Source: Halomonas elongata
GTDB taxonomy: Bacteria > Pseudomonadota > Gammaproteobacteria > Pseudomonadales > Halomonadaceae
Assembly: GCF_029081005.1 (NCBI RefSeq)
Contig: NZ_JAJQTQ010000029.1
Location: 1-47,111 of the forward strand
Length of the DNA stretch: 47,111 nt
Reading direction: 5' to 3'
Shown here: positions 26,813 to 36,975 of the stretch, one piece after another
Layout of the letters: each line of letters begins with the position of its first letter
How positions within the stretch are numbered: position 1 is the first letter of the stretch
Notes under the pieces: generated by a model
What the model saw: only the letters and a program-made list of their open reading frames with translations
The model's database searches: none
What the model was told of the DNA's origin: nothing
Program-made: the position numbers and the translations under genes

Positions 26813-27076
26813 AGGGAGCGAGAGCTGGAAGATCGTCCGCTTCGCGGCCGTAAGCTTGAAGCTGGAAGTCCCCGGCTGCGCCGGGAGCTTGAAGTCATAA
26901 GCTTGAAGCTGGAAGAAAAACCTGCCGGGCTTCGCCCGGAGCTATAAGCCGTAAGCTTTAAGCTTGAAGAAAAAACTTGACCCCATCCCATTGGGGTTCA
27001 CGCTGCCTTCCAGCTTCCAGCTTCCAGCTTCCAGCTTCCAGCTTCCAGCTTCCAGCTTCCAGCTTACGGCTTACGG
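26813..27076. repeat. maf: Inverted heptad array between convergent sppA and maf
   Basis: The plan is the same as at 2369-2638: left-hand units ending in TAAG/GAAG (26850-26970), GC hairpins on GCTTCGC, then eight CTTCCAG units (27007-27062) and two CTTACGG units (27063-27076). Bases 26822-26868 repeat 2459-2505 exactly. The maf stop codon (27064-27066) lies inside the first CTTACGG unit, and the last four Maf residues (SRKP) are encoded in or beside these units. Confidence 0.9.
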
Positions 27077-27657
27077 CTCGTCAGGGGATCGAGCCCGGCG
27101 TCGCGGAGCATTTCACAGAGGCGGATGAGCGGCAGGCCGATCAAGGTGTTGGGGTCGTCGCCTTCGAGGCGTTCGAACAGCGTGATGCCGAGGCCTTCCA
27201 TGCGGAAGCTGCCGGCACTGTCCAGGGGGCGTTCCCGATCGACGTAGCGGGCAATCTCCCCCTCGGTCAGGTGGCGGAAAACGACGTCGTAGCGTTCGTG
27301 ACAGACTCGGTGGCTGGCATGTCGGGTATCGATCAGGGCCAGGCCGGTCAAGAAACTCACTCGGTGCCCCGAGAAGGCGGTCAGCTGGGCGCGTGCCTCG
27401 GCTTCATCGGCGGGCTTGCCCAGGGGGTGGCCGTCGAACACCGCGACCTGGTCGGAGCCGATGATCAGGTGGTCCGGCCAGTCCGTTGCCAGTCGTTCGG
27501 CCTTGGACAATGACAGGCGGTGCACCAGCGTTTGGGGGGATTCGCCATCGCGCGGCGTCTCGTCGATGTCCGGACTTGCCCAGGCGTAGGGGATGTCCAG
27601 GCGATCGAGCAGTTGGCGGCGGAAGCGTGAGCCGGAAGCGAGGACCAGTCGTGACAT
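27064..27657 (-). CDS. maf: Maf-family nucleoside triphosphate pyrophosphatase (YceF type)
   Basis: Maf proteins hydrolyse non-canonical or modified nucleotides; the YceF branch prefers 7-methyl-GTP. The 197-residue product has the N-terminal LVLASGSRFRRQLLDRL, IIGSDQVAV near residue 66, the aspartate in PLDSAGSF, and GLPLIRLCEMLRDAG near the C-terminus. Its location next to yceD-rpmF matches YceF rather than YhdE. ATG 27657 is the family start. The final residues and stop fall in the heptad repeat, so the natural stop may have been replaced. Confidence 0.92.
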   Translation of the reverse strand: MSRLVLASGSRFRRQLLDRLDIPYAWASPDIDETPRDGESPQTLVHRLSLSKAERLATDWPDHLIIGSDQVAVFDGHPLGKPADEAEARAQLTAFSGHRVSFLTGLALIDTRHASHRVCHERYDVVFRHLTEGEIARYVDRERPLDSAGSFRMEGLGITLFERLEGDDPNTLIGLPLIRLCEMLRDAGLDPLTSRKP

Positions 27658-27729
27658 GGGGTCTCCAGGCGGAATGGGACGGGGTGGCGAAGCACTCGCG
27701 GCGCATTGTAACCCGAGACGATGGCGGCT

Positions 27730-27758
27730 TTGACAGGGACTGGGGGAGTGCCTATCAT
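27730..27758 (+). promoter_or_regulatory. Strong sigma-70 promoter of yceD-rpmF-plsX-fab cluster
   Basis: A perfect TTGACA (27730-27735), a 17-base spacer and TATCAT (27753-27758) are present. Transcription should start near 27764-27766, only about two to four bases before the yceD ATG at 27768. Confidence 0.75.
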
Positions 27759-27767
27759 TGCGCGCCT

Positions 27768-28295
27768 ATGTTGACCTCACGACTTCCAAGCCGGGTCGAG
27801 CCCTACAAGCTCGCTGCCCATGGCGAACACCTCGAGGGCCTGGTGGCGCTGGCCGATATGCCCAGGCTTGCCGAGGCCGTCGGCGAGCAGCACGGTGATG
27901 CGCGAGTATGGCTGAACTTCACCATCGACGCCCAGGGGCGGCGGGGGATCGAAGGCCATCTCGAGGCCGGGTTGCAGTTGCCGTGCCGACGCTGCCTGTC
28001 GCCCATGGCGAGCGAGGTCGAGAGCGACTTCCTGCTGGGGCTGGTGACCAGCGACTCCCTGGCGGCGGATCTGCCGAGCACCCATGAACCGGTGCTGGTG
28101 GAAAACGAACAGCTGAACCTCCTGGCCGTGGTGGAGGATGAGTTGATCCTCAGCCTGCCCCAGGTGGTTTACCACGACGAGGCCGATTGCCAGGTCTCGC
28201 GCGACCAGCTGAGCAGCGGGGCGGGTTCCGTCGGTTCGGACACGCCCGCCAAGAGCCCCTTCGACGTGCTCAAGCACCTCAAGGGCAAACACTGA
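27768..28295 (+). CDS. yceD: DUF177 / YceD family 23S rRNA accumulation protein
   Basis: YceD-type proteins are needed for normal 23S rRNA accumulation and are widely encoded directly before rpmF. The 175-residue product keeps the paired cysteines in LPCRRCLSPM and the C-terminal acidic segment ending in PFDVLKHLKGKH. ATG 27768 begins the family N-terminus; the frame from 27486 runs antisense to maf and was rejected. There is no Shine-Dalgarno sequence before 27768, and the predicted transcription start is only a few bases away, so the mRNA is probably leaderless or nearly so. Confidence 0.92.
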   Translation: MLTSRLPSRVEPYKLAAHGEHLEGLVALADMPRLAEAVGEQHGDARVWLNFTIDAQGRRGIEGHLEAGLQLPCRRCLSPMASEVESDFLLGLVTSDSLAADLPSTHEPVLVENEQLNLLAVVEDELILSLPQVVYHDEADCQVSRDQLSSGAGSVGSDTPAKSPFDVLKHLKGKH

Positions 28296-28327
28296 TATTT
28301 CATCGATTCACTCTGGAGTGATATCTC

Positions 28328-28498
28328 ATGGCAGTTCAACAGAACCGCAAGACCCGTTCCAAGCGCGGCATGCGTCGCAGCCACGACGCCCTGACCGGCA
28401 AGGCGCTGTCCCAGGACAAGGAAACCGGTACCACCCATCTGCGCCACCATGTTGCGCCGGATGGCTACTACCGTGGTCGCAAGGTCGTCGACGCCTGA
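28328..28498 (+). CDS. rpmF: 50S ribosomal protein L32
   Basis: This 56-residue protein, too short for many gene finders, reads [20 protein letters not shown] at its start and [11 protein letters not shown] at its end, a full match to bL32 of the zinc-free gammaproteobacterial type. GGAG at 28313-28316 precedes ATG 28328. It is the second gene of the cluster driven from 27730. Confidence 0.97.
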   Translation: MAVQQNRKTRSKRGMRRSHDALTGKALSQDKETGTTHLRHHVAPDGYYRGRKVVDA

Positions 28499-28536
28499 AG
28501 ACGGCGACCTCTACGCCATGACGCCTGATTACTGAG

Positions 28537-29661
28537 ATGCGGATTGCCGTTGACGCCATGGGAGGGGATCTGGGTCCCCGCGCTGCCGTGGCGGGTGCCG
28601 CTAGTGCCGTCATGGCCGACTCCGGCCTCGATATCCAGCTGTTTGGTCCCGCCCGATACCTGGACGACGAGCTCTCCCGGCTGCCGCGGCCTCTCGCCGC
28701 GGCGTCGTCGCGTTTACGCGTCGTGGATGCGCCCGGTGTCATCAGCCAGGATCAACGGCCTGCCCAGGTGCTGCGTGGTCATGATGACACCAGCATGGCG
28801 GGGATGCTGGGGTGTCTGGCGCGAGGCGAAGCCGAGGCTGGCGTCAGTGCCGGCAATACCGGTGCCTTGATGGCGCTTGCTCGTCGAGCGCTCGGCATGG
28901 TGGCTGGCATGCCTCGCCCAGCGATCAGCACCGCGATACCGACGCGGCGCGAGGGTCGCTGCTATCTGCTCGACCTGGGCGCCAATGTCGATGTCGAGGC
29001 CGAACGGCTCAGGGACTTTGCCCTGATGGGCCAGGTCATGGCGCGTCGCGTCGATGACCTGGCGCACCCTCGGGTCGGCCTGCTCAACGTCGGCGTCGAG
29101 GGCACCAAGGGTACGGCCAGCGTGCAGCGCGCCGATGAACTGCTCAGGCAAGAGCCGGGTCTGCACTACCTCGGGTTCGTCGAGGGAGATGCCATCTTTT
29201 CCGGCGAGGTCGACGTGGTGGTGTGCGATGGCTTCGTCGGCAACGCCGTGCTGAAGGCCAGCGAAGGATTGGCGCGCATGCTGGTGCGCCGGGTCCAGGC
29301 GACCTTCGAGGCGCACTGGTCCAGCCGGCTGGTGGGGTGGCTGGCGCGCCCCGCGCTGGCGAGGCTGCGTGGTGAGCTCGATCCGGTGCGCTACAACGGT
29401 GCCAGTCTGCTGGGGCTCGATGGTATCGTCATCAAGAGTCACGGCGGAGCCGATGCCGCCGGCTTCCATTACGCCGTGGCGCGTGCGGCCAGAGAAGTGG
29501 CCCACGACCTGCCGGGCTGCCTGGACGAAGAGCTTGGCCAGCGCCGGTCCGCTAGCGTCTCCGTCGTCGATGACGGTCGAGACGCTAGCGGATCCAGGAC
29601 ACTCGCTGCCACCGTCACGGATGCGGCGGATGGCGAGGCAAGTCAACAAGAGCAAAGGTGA
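28537..29661 (+). CDS. plsX: Phosphate acyltransferase PlsX
   Basis: PlsX makes acyl-phosphate from acyl-ACP for phosphatidic acid synthesis at the membrane surface. The 374-residue product starts with [16 protein letters not shown] and contains [14 protein letters not shown] near residue 106, LDLGANVD near 146, GVEGTKG near 188 and the [12 protein letters not shown] stretch. The C-terminal 40 residues are a low-complexity extension beyond the usual length of about 340. It is followed by fabD with six bases between stop and ATG. Confidence 0.95.
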   Translation: MRIAVDAMGGDLGPRAAVAGAASAVMADSGLDIQLFGPARYLDDELSRLPRPLAAASSRLRVVDAPGVISQDQRPAQVLRGHDDTSMAGMLGCLARGEAEAGVSAGNTGALMALARRALGMVAGMPRPAISTAIPTRREGRCYLLDLGANVDVEAERLRDFALMGQVMARRVDDLAHPRVGLLNVGVEGTKGTASVQRADELLRQEPGLHYLGFVEGDAIFSGEVDVVVCDGFVGNAVLKASEGLARMLVRRVQATFEAHWSSRLVGWLARPALARLRGELDPVRYNGASLLGLDGIVIKSHGGADAAGFHYAVARAAREVAHDLPGCLDEELGQRRSASVSVVDDGRDASGSRTLAATVTDAADGEASQQEQR

Positions 29662-29666
29662 TCGAC

Positions 29667-30638
29667 ATGACTCAACCCCTTGCCCTCATCTTCCCCGGGC
29701 AGGGCTCCCAGCAGATCGGCATGCTGCGCGAGCTGGCGGAACGCTACAGCGTGGTGGGCACCACCTTCGAGGAAGCGTCCGATGCGCTGGGCTATGATCT
29801 CTGGCAAGTGGTCCAGGAAGGGCCCGCCGAGGCGCTCAACGCCACTGCTCGTACCCAGCCGGCACTGCTGACGGCCAGCGTGTCGATATGGCGGGTCTGG
29901 CAGGAGCTGGAAGGGCCGCGTCCCGCGGCGATGGCCGGCCACAGCCTAGGGGAATACAGCGCCATGGTGTGTGCCGGCGCGCTGCCCTTTGCCGAAGGCG
30001 TGCGTCTGGTCAAGCTGCGTGGCGAGGCGATGCAGGACGCCGTCCCCATGGGCGAGGGCGCCATGGCCGCCGTGCTCGGCCTCGATGACGAGGCTGTCGA
30101 GGCGGCTTGCGCGAAGGCCGCCGAGGGCGACGTCGTGGCGGCGGTCAACTACAATGCGCCGGGACAGGTGGTCATCGCCGGCAGCAAGGCGGCCGTCGAT
30201 CGCGCCATCTCGGCCTGTCAGGAGGCCGGTGCCAAGCGTGCCATGCCGCTGCCGGTGTCGGTGCCTTCGCACTGTGACCTGATGCGGCCGGCAGCCGACC
30301 GGCTGGCCGAGGCGATGGCATCGATCGAATTTCGTGCGCCACGCTACACCGTGATCCAGAATGTCGATGCCGAGGCGCATGCCGATGTGGAGACGCTGCG
30401 GACTCGCCTGATCGAACAGCTCTATCAGCCGGTGCGCTGGACCTCCTGCGTCGAGGCCCTGTCGGGGCTGGGCGCCGAGGTGTTCGTCGAGTGCGGGCCC
30501 GGCAAGGTGCTGACCGGCCTCAACAAGCGAATTGCCCGGGGTAGTCGGGGCTTGTCCGTCAACGATCCGGACAGTCTCGCCACTGCCCTGGAGCTGGCCC
30601 GCGAAGCGGCGGGCCAGTCACCGTCGGCCAACGGCTGA
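29667..30638 (+). CDS. fabD: Malonyl-CoA-ACP transacylase FabD
   Basis: FabD transfers malonyl groups from CoA to acyl carrier protein. The 323-residue product has the IFPGQGSQQIGML opening, the nucleophile Ser93 in GHSLGEYSA, and His202 in PSHCDLM. ATG 29667 has AAAGG at 29654-29658; the upstream in-frame GTG 29658 is less likely. It is followed by fabG and acpP in the conserved fatty-acid synthesis order. Confidence 0.96.
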   Translation: MTQPLALIFPGQGSQQIGMLRELAERYSVVGTTFEEASDALGYDLWQVVQEGPAEALNATARTQPALLTASVSIWRVWQELEGPRPAAMAGHSLGEYSAMVCAGALPFAEGVRLVKLRGEAMQDAVPMGEGAMAAVLGLDDEAVEAACAKAAEGDVVAAVNYNAPGQVVIAGSKAAVDRAISACQEAGAKRAMPLPVSVPSHCDLMRPAADRLAEAMASIEFRAPRYTVIQNVDAEAHADVETLRTRLIEQLYQPVRWTSCVEALSGLGAEVFVECGPGKVLTGLNKRIARGSRGLSVNDPDSLATALELAREAAGQSPSANG

Positions 30639-30669
30639 CTCCCTCTCCCGGACGAGAATGGAAGAGAGC

Positions 30670-31413
30670 ATGACAACCGAGCGTAGAGTCGCCCTGATCA
30701 CCGGGGCCAGTCGCGGCATCGGCCGCGCCATCGCCCACGAACTGGGGCGCCAGGGACGCATCGTGATCGGCACGGCGACCAGCGATGCTGGCGCCGAGCG
30801 TATCGATGCCGACCTCAAGGAGCAGGGGATCGAAGGTGCCGGGCGTTGCCTGGACGTCACCGATCAGCAGAGCGTCGATGCCCTGATCAAGTCCATCGGT
30901 GAGGAATTCGGTGCGCCGACCATCCTGGTCAATAATGCCGGGATTACGCGTGACAATCTGCTGATGCGCATGAAGGAAGACGACTGGGACGCGGTCCTGG
31001 ACGCCAACCTGAAGTCGGTATATCGCGTCAGCAAGGCCTGCCTGCGCGGCATGACCCGGGCACGCTTCGGCCGCATCGTTTCCATCAGTTCGGTGGTCGC
31101 TACCATGGGTAACCTGGGGCAGGTCAACTATGCGGCGGCCAAGGCCGGCATGGAAGGCTTTACCCGGGCGCTGGCGCGTGAAGTGGCAGCGCGTGACATC
31201 ACGGTCAACGCCGTGGCGCCGGGCTTCATCGCCACCGACATGACCGAGTCGCTGCCCGAGGCCCAGCAGGAAGCGCTGCTCGGCCAGATTCCGCTGTCGC
31301 GGCTTGGTCGTCCGGAAGAAATCGCCGCCGCGGTGGGCTTTTTGACCGGCGAGACGGCAAGCTATATCACCGGCGAAACCCTGCACGTCAATGGCGGCAT
31401 GAACATGCGTTGA
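30670..31413 (+). CDS. fabG: 3-oxoacyl-ACP reductase FabG
   Basis: FabG reduces 3-oxoacyl-ACP with NADPH. The 247-residue short-chain dehydrogenase has the nucleotide-binding TGASRGIGRAIA (about residues 13-24), NNAGITRDNLLMRM, the catalytic serine in SISSVVATMG, and the Tyr-x3-Lys in VNYAAAKAGMEGF. VAPGFIATDMT is also typical. ATG 30670 follows GAAGAGAG; the longer frame from 30532 overlaps fabD and was rejected. Confidence 0.96.
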   Translation: MTTERRVALITGASRGIGRAIAHELGRQGRIVIGTATSDAGAERIDADLKEQGIEGAGRCLDVTDQQSVDALIKSIGEEFGAPTILVNNAGITRDNLLMRMKEDDWDAVLDANLKSVYRVSKACLRGMTRARFGRIVSISSVVATMGNLGQVNYAAAKAGMEGFTRALAREVAARDITVNAVAPGFIATDMTESLPEAQQEALLGQIPLSRLGRPEEIAAAVGFLTGETASYITGETLHVNGGMNMR

Positions 31414-31431
31414 TGCCGCGGCATGCGGCGG

Positions 31432-31458
31432 TTGCGTCGACCCAGAGCGGTCTATAAA
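31432..31458 (+). promoter_or_regulatory. Candidate acpP promoter
   Basis: TTGCGT (31432-31437) and TATAAA (31453-31458) lie 15 bases apart in the fabG-acpP gap. The spacer is short, so this is tentative, but acpP often has its own promoter. Confidence 0.35.
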
Positions 31459-31537
31459 CTACCCCGCAGCTTATGCTTGCGGATTTGAACCGGCTGGTCA
31501 TCAGAACGGCTAACGTGAACGACTGGAGTACGTCATA

Positions 31538-31771
31538 ATGAGCACCATCGAAGAGCGCGTGAAGAAGGTTGTGGCCGAGCGCCTGAACGTCAAGGAAGAG
31601 GACATCCAGAGCTCTTCTTCCTTCACCGAGGATCTCGGCGCCGATTCCCTGGATACCGTCGAGCTGGTGATGGCGCTCGAAGAGGAATTCGACACCGAGA
31701 TTCCCGACGAGGAAGCCGAGAAGATCACCACCGTTCAGGAAGCCATCGACTACGTTAACGCCCACCAGTAA
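31538..31771 (+). CDS. acpP: Acyl carrier protein
   Basis: This acidic 77-residue protein carries the 4'-phosphopantetheine attachment serine Ser37 in [13 protein letters not shown]. It closely matches the gammaproteobacterial AcpP, with the typical [11 protein letters not shown] opening and [18 protein letters not shown] ending. GGAG precedes ATG 31538. It supplies the carrier for all fatty-acid genes around it. A pair of hairpins downstream probably reduces read-through to fabF. Confidence 0.98.
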   Translation: MSTIEERVKKVVAERLNVKEEDIQSSSSFTEDLGADSLDTVELVMALEEEFDTEIPDEEAEKITTVQEAIDYVNAHQ

Positions 31772-31800
31772 GGGCGCGGTCGACCCCGCTTGCTGAAAGG

Positions 31801-31847
31801 TCCGGGTATTGCCCGGAGAGAGCCGTCCTGCCATGCAGGGCGGCTCT
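31801..31847 (+). terminator. Tandem hairpins after acpP, probable weak terminator
   Basis: A first hairpin pairs TCCGGG (31801-31806) with CCCGGA (31812-31817). A second has a 13-bp stem with one G-T pair, 31819-31831 against 31835-31847. There is no T-run, so it may process or stabilise the abundant acpP mRNA rather than fully end it. Confidence 0.5.
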
Positions 31848-31930
31848 TATGCTATGGGGCCATGACACCGATGCTGGCGTTGCTCGCGCCATATCTCGAT
31901 ATTCTTCGTTTTCCGTGGGTTGCCGCATGG

Positions 31931-31959
31931 CGTACAGCGCGCGATGAGTCGGGTATAAT
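31931..31959 (+). promoter_or_regulatory. Probable fabF promoter
   Basis: A perfect TATAAT (31954-31959) preceded by GGG has a weak -35 candidate CGTACA (31931-31936) at 17 bases. The leader to fabF would be about 55 bases. Confidence 0.5.
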
Positions 31960-32019
31960 GCCCGGCAATGAACGCCCCTGGATGGGCTGCACTATCTTGA
32001 GATGTCTGGAGGAAAGCTG

Positions 32020-33258
32020 ATGGCTCGCAGAAGGGTTGTGGTGACCGGGCTGGGCTTGGTCACGCCGGTGGGAAACACCGTCGATGAGAGCTGGCGGAAC
32101 ATCGTCGCCGGCAAGAGCGGTATTGCCCCGATCGAGCACTTCGATGCCAGCGGCTTCAATACGCGCTTCGGCGGCTCGGTGAAGGATTTCGATATCAGTC
32201 CCTATCTCAATCCCAAGGATGCCAGGAAGATGGACCTGTTCATCCAGTACGGGGTGGCGGCTGGCGGCCAGGCGATCGAGGATGCCGGGATCGAGTGCAC
32301 CGACGACAATGCTCATCGGATCGGGGTCGCCATCGGGTCGGGCATCGGCGGCCTGCCGATGATCGAGCACAACCACAACGCCCTGCAGAAGGGCGGTGCG
32401 CGGCGCATTTCCCCGTTCTTCGTACCGGGCTCGATCATCAACATGATCTCCGGCAACCTGGCCATCCAGCATGGCTTCCGTGGTCCCAACATCGCCATCA
32501 CCACCGCCTGTACGACCGGTACCCACAACATCGGCTACAGCGCCCGGACCATCGCCTATGGCGATGCCGACGTGATGGTCTGCGGTGGCGCCGAAATGGC
32601 GACCACGCCCCTGGGGCTGGGCGGCTTCTCGGCGGCGAGGGCGCTGTCCACCCGCAATGACGATCCCGAAGCGGCGAGCCGGCCCTGGGACCGCGACCGG
32701 GATGGCTTCGTGCTGTCCGACGGCGCCGGCGTCATGGTGCTGGAAGAGTACGAGCATGCCGTCGCCCGAGGCGCGACCATCTATGCCGAGCTGAGTGGCT
32801 TCGGCATGAGCGACGATGCCCACCACATGACCGCGCCCCCCGAAGATGGCAGCGGTGCGGCGATGTCGATGAGCAACGCCATTCACGACGCCGGCATCGA
32901 GCCGTCGGCCGTCGACTATATCAATGCCCATGGTACTTCGACCCAGGCCGGCGACCTCGCCGAGAGTCGTGCAGTGGAGAAGGTGCTGGGGGCGGCTTCC
33001 CGGGACGTGGCCGTCAGTTCCACCAAGTCGATGATCGGCCACCTGCTCGGTGCCGCCGGTGCCGTCGAGGCGGTGTTCAGCGTGCTGGCGATTCGCGACC
33101 AGGTGGCACCGCCGACCATCAACCTGGACAACCTCCAGGATGGCTGCACGCTGGATTACGTGCCGCACAGCGCTCGCGAGATGAAGATCGACGTGAGCCT
33201 GTCGAACTCCTTCGGCTTCGGCGGCACCAACGGCACTCTGCTTTTCTCGAAGGTGTGA
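32020..33258 (+). CDS. fabF: 3-oxoacyl-ACP synthase II FabF
   Basis: FabF condenses malonyl-ACP with growing acyl-ACP. The 412-residue ketosynthase has the nucleophile Cys164 in [10 protein letters not shown], with the two active-site histidines in NAHGTST and [12 protein letters not shown], and ends in [11 protein letters not shown] 32020 has GGAGGA at 32008-32013. It overlaps pabC by four bases (GTGA). Confidence 0.97.
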   Translation: MARRRVVVTGLGLVTPVGNTVDESWRNIVAGKSGIAPIEHFDASGFNTRFGGSVKDFDISPYLNPKDARKMDLFIQYGVAAGGQAIEDAGIECTDDNAHRIGVAIGSGIGGLPMIEHNHNALQKGGARRISPFFVPGSIINMISGNLAIQHGFRGPNIAITTACTTGTHNIGYSARTIAYGDADVMVCGGAEMATTPLGLGGFSAARALSTRNDDPEAASRPWDRDRDGFVLSDGAGVMVLEEYEHAVARGATIYAELSGFGMSDDAHHMTAPPEDGSGAAMSMSNAIHDAGIEPSAVDYINAHGTSTQAGDLAESRAVEKVLGAASRDVAVSSTKSMIGHLLGAAGAVEAVFSVLAIRDQVAPPTINLDNLQDGCTLDYVPHSAREMKIDVSLSNSFGFGGTNGTLLFSKV

Positions 33259-34115
33259 GTCTGTCGCCGGAGGACATCGGAAACGGAGAAGGCGTGCCCT
33301 TCGACGACCGTGGCCTGGCTTACGGCGATGGTCTGTTCGAGACCGTCCTGGTCCGGGATGGCGTCGCGACGCTGTGGGAACTGCACATGGCGCGTCTCGC
33401 GCGGGGCTGTGAGCGACTGGGCATCCCCATGCCGTCGCGCTCGACCCTAGATGCCCTGCCGGCTCGCGCGGGCGAGGGACTCCGGGTGCTCAAGCTGGTC
33501 CTGACTCGCGGCAGCGGTGGGCGGGGTTACCTGCGCCCCGATACACCCTCGCCGCGTCTGCGTTGGCGCGTTACTCCTTTCTCGCCATCCTCCGAGCGTT
33601 GGTGGCGAGGGGTCCGCGTGCGTCATTGTCGGTTGGCACTGGGAATTCAACCGCAGCTGGCTGGTCTCAAGCATCTCAACCGTCTGGAAAATGTCATGGC
33701 CCGTGCCGAGTGGCAGGACCCGGATATCGCCGAAGGCCTGCTGTGTGACAGCGAGGGGCATCTGGTCGAGGCGACCTGCATGAACCTCTTCTGGCGGCGG
33801 GAAGGGCGCCTGGAAACGCCGGGGCTGTCGCGCTGTGGCGTGGCAGGTACCTTGCGAGATGGCCTGTGTCGGCGTCTCGGCATCCAGGAGGTGGATGCCG
33901 CCCCCGGGGTTCTGGAGGGTGCCGAGGCCGTCTGGCTCGGCAATGCCGTGCAAGGCCTCTGGCCGGTGCGGCGTCTCGATGACGAACGGGGACAGCCGCT
34001 GGCGTGCTGGAGAGTCGGCAGGGCGCATCGCGAGTTGCAGGCGGAGGCCCATGCGCTCCTGGGCTACCCGCGCCACGAGGGTGAGTCGGGCGAGCGAGAC
34101 GAGGAAGAAGCATGA
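33255..34115 (+). CDS. pabC: Aminodeoxychorismate lyase PabC
   Basis: PabC removes pyruvate from 4-amino-4-deoxychorismate to give p-aminobenzoate for folate; it is a PLP fold-type IV enzyme. The 286-residue product has [15 protein letters not shown] near residue 16, the PLP-lysine in [10 protein letters not shown] near 140, and [19 protein letters not shown]. The start is GTG 33255, overlapping the fabF stop; no ATG fits. It overlaps mltG by four bases. Confidence 0.93.
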   Translation: MSLSPEDIGNGEGVPFDDRGLAYGDGLFETVLVRDGVATLWELHMARLARGCERLGIPMPSRSTLDALPARAGEGLRVLKLVLTRGSGGRGYLRPDTPSPRLRWRVTPFSPSSERWWRGVRVRHCRLALGIQPQLAGLKHLNRLENVMARAEWQDPDIAEGLLCDSEGHLVEATCMNLFWRREGRLETPGLSRCGVAGTLRDGLCRRLGIQEVDAAPGVLEGAEAVWLGNAVQGLWPVRRLDDERGQPLACWRVGRAHRELQAEAHALLGYPRHEGESGERDEEEA

Positions 34116-35116
34116 AGCGTGCGCTGAAGTTCCTGCCGTTACTGGTGATCCTGATCGCCCTGGTCGCCGGTGGTGGATATCGTTACTGGGAAACGCGTCT
34201 CGAGGCGCCGCTGCCGATCGACGAACCGCTCATCTACGAGGTGCCGGAAGGGGCGGGCTATCATCGGGTCATCGCCGAGCTCGAAGAGCAGGACATGCTC
34301 GAGGATGGCTGGGCCTTCCGGTTGCTGACGCGTCTCGAGCCCGATGCCGTGCCGGGGCTCAGGCCGGGCGAGTACCGGCTCGAGCCAGGCATGGACGGGC
34401 GAGCGTTGCTCGAGCGCCTGCGTCGCCACGAGATGGTCAGTTACGGTCTGACCGTCCCCGAGGGCTGGACCTTCGGGCAGATGCGCGATGCCCTGAATGC
34501 GGCCGACAAGCTCGAGCACGAGACACGAGCGTTGAGCGATGCCGAGATCATGGCGCGGCTGGGACGCGAAGGCGAACACCCCGAGGGGCGCTTCTTCCCG
34601 GATACCTATCGGTACCGCAAGGGGGTCAGCGACCTGGAGATCCTGCGTCAGGCCATGACCCGCATGGACGAGGAGCTCGAGACGGCCTGGGCCGAGCGAG
34701 CCGAGGACCTGCCGCTTGAGTCGCCCTATGAGGCCTTGATCATGGCCTCGCTGGTAGAGCGCGAAACCGGGGCTCCGGAGGAGCGGGAGCGCATCGCCGG
34801 GGTATTCGTCCGTCGCCTGGAGCGGGGCATGCGTCTGCAGACCGACCCCACCGTGATCTATGGCATGGGGGATCGTTACGAGGGCAACATCACTCGTGCC
34901 GACCTGCGCGAGGCCACGCCCTACAACACCTATGTGATCGAGGGCCTGCCGCCGACGCCGATCGCCCTGCCGGGACGCGCCGCCCTGGAGGCGGCCGTGC
35001 AGCCTGCCGAGGGCGAAGCGCTGTATTTCGTTTCCCGCGGCGATGGCACGCATCATTTCTCGCGCACCCTGCGCGAGCACAACAACGCCGTCAATCGCTA
35101 CATTCGCAACCGCTGA
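34112..35116 (+). CDS. mltG: Endolytic murein transglycosylase MltG
   Basis: MltG cuts nascent glycan strands in the periplasm and is thought to end peptidoglycan chains. The 334-residue product has a basic start, one membrane helix (residues 7-25), a LysM-like region, and the YceG catalytic core with Glu216 in ASLVERETGAP and the TDPTVIYG stretch. ATG 34112 overlaps the pabC stop. The TGA stop (34114-34116) touches the MITE-like element and is repeated on its far side. In other gammaproteobacteria tmk follows directly. Confidence 0.95.
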   Translation: MKRALKFLPLLVILIALVAGGGYRYWETRLEAPLPIDEPLIYEVPEGAGYHRVIAELEEQDMLEDGWAFRLLTRLEPDAVPGLRPGEYRLEPGMDGRALLERLRRHEMVSYGLTVPEGWTFGQMRDALNAADKLEHETRALSDAEIMARLGREGEHPEGRFFPDTYRYRKGVSDLEILRQAMTRMDEELETAWAERAEDLPLESPYEALIMASLVERETGAPEERERIAGVFVRRLERGMRLQTDPTVIYGMGDRYEGNITRADLREATPYNTYVIEGLPPTPIALPGRAALEAAVQPAEGEALYFVSRGDGTHHFSRTLREHNNAVNRYIRNR

Positions 35117-35257
35117 GAGGGTGTTTACAAAAGTCACGAGCGACGGCCAGGCCAGGCGAAATCAGCCGAGACAGCGGAGTTTACGAGTTGGTAAATGAGC
35201 ATTTTGAGGCTGATTTCAACGCCGCATGGGCGAGCGCAGTAGTTTGTAAACACCCTC
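35117..35257. mobile_element. 141-bp MITE-like element with 15-bp terminal inverted repeats
   Basis: The ends are GAGGGTGTTTACAAA (35117-35131) and its exact complement (35243-35257). The trinucleotide TGA flanks both sides (35114-35116 and 35258-35260), consistent with a 3-bp target duplication of TNA type, as made by some IS5-family transposases. A second inverted pair, GAAATCAGCC (35158-35167) with 35208-35217, lies inside. It has no transposase gene. The IS5 link is inference. Confidence 0.8.
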
Positions 35258-35260
35258 TGA

Positions 35261-36918
<1,658 letters not shown>

Positions 36919-36929
36919 TCGACGCCATG

Positions 36930-36954
36930 GCACCGGACGGTGCTCCTTTCATTT
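36930..36954 (+). terminator. Possible weak terminator between holB and tatD
   Basis: GCACC (36930-36934) pairs with GGTGC (36939-36943) around a four-base loop, followed by the T-rich TCCTTTCATTTT. The stem is short, so efficiency is probably low. Confidence 0.35.
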
Positions 36955-36975
36955 TCAAACCGGTGAAGCTAGCGC

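Noticed and set aside
36919..36975. Missing pilZ between holB and tatD as a deletion
   Set aside because: Many gammaproteobacteria, including enterics, have holB next to tatD without pilZ, so there is no sign of loss here.
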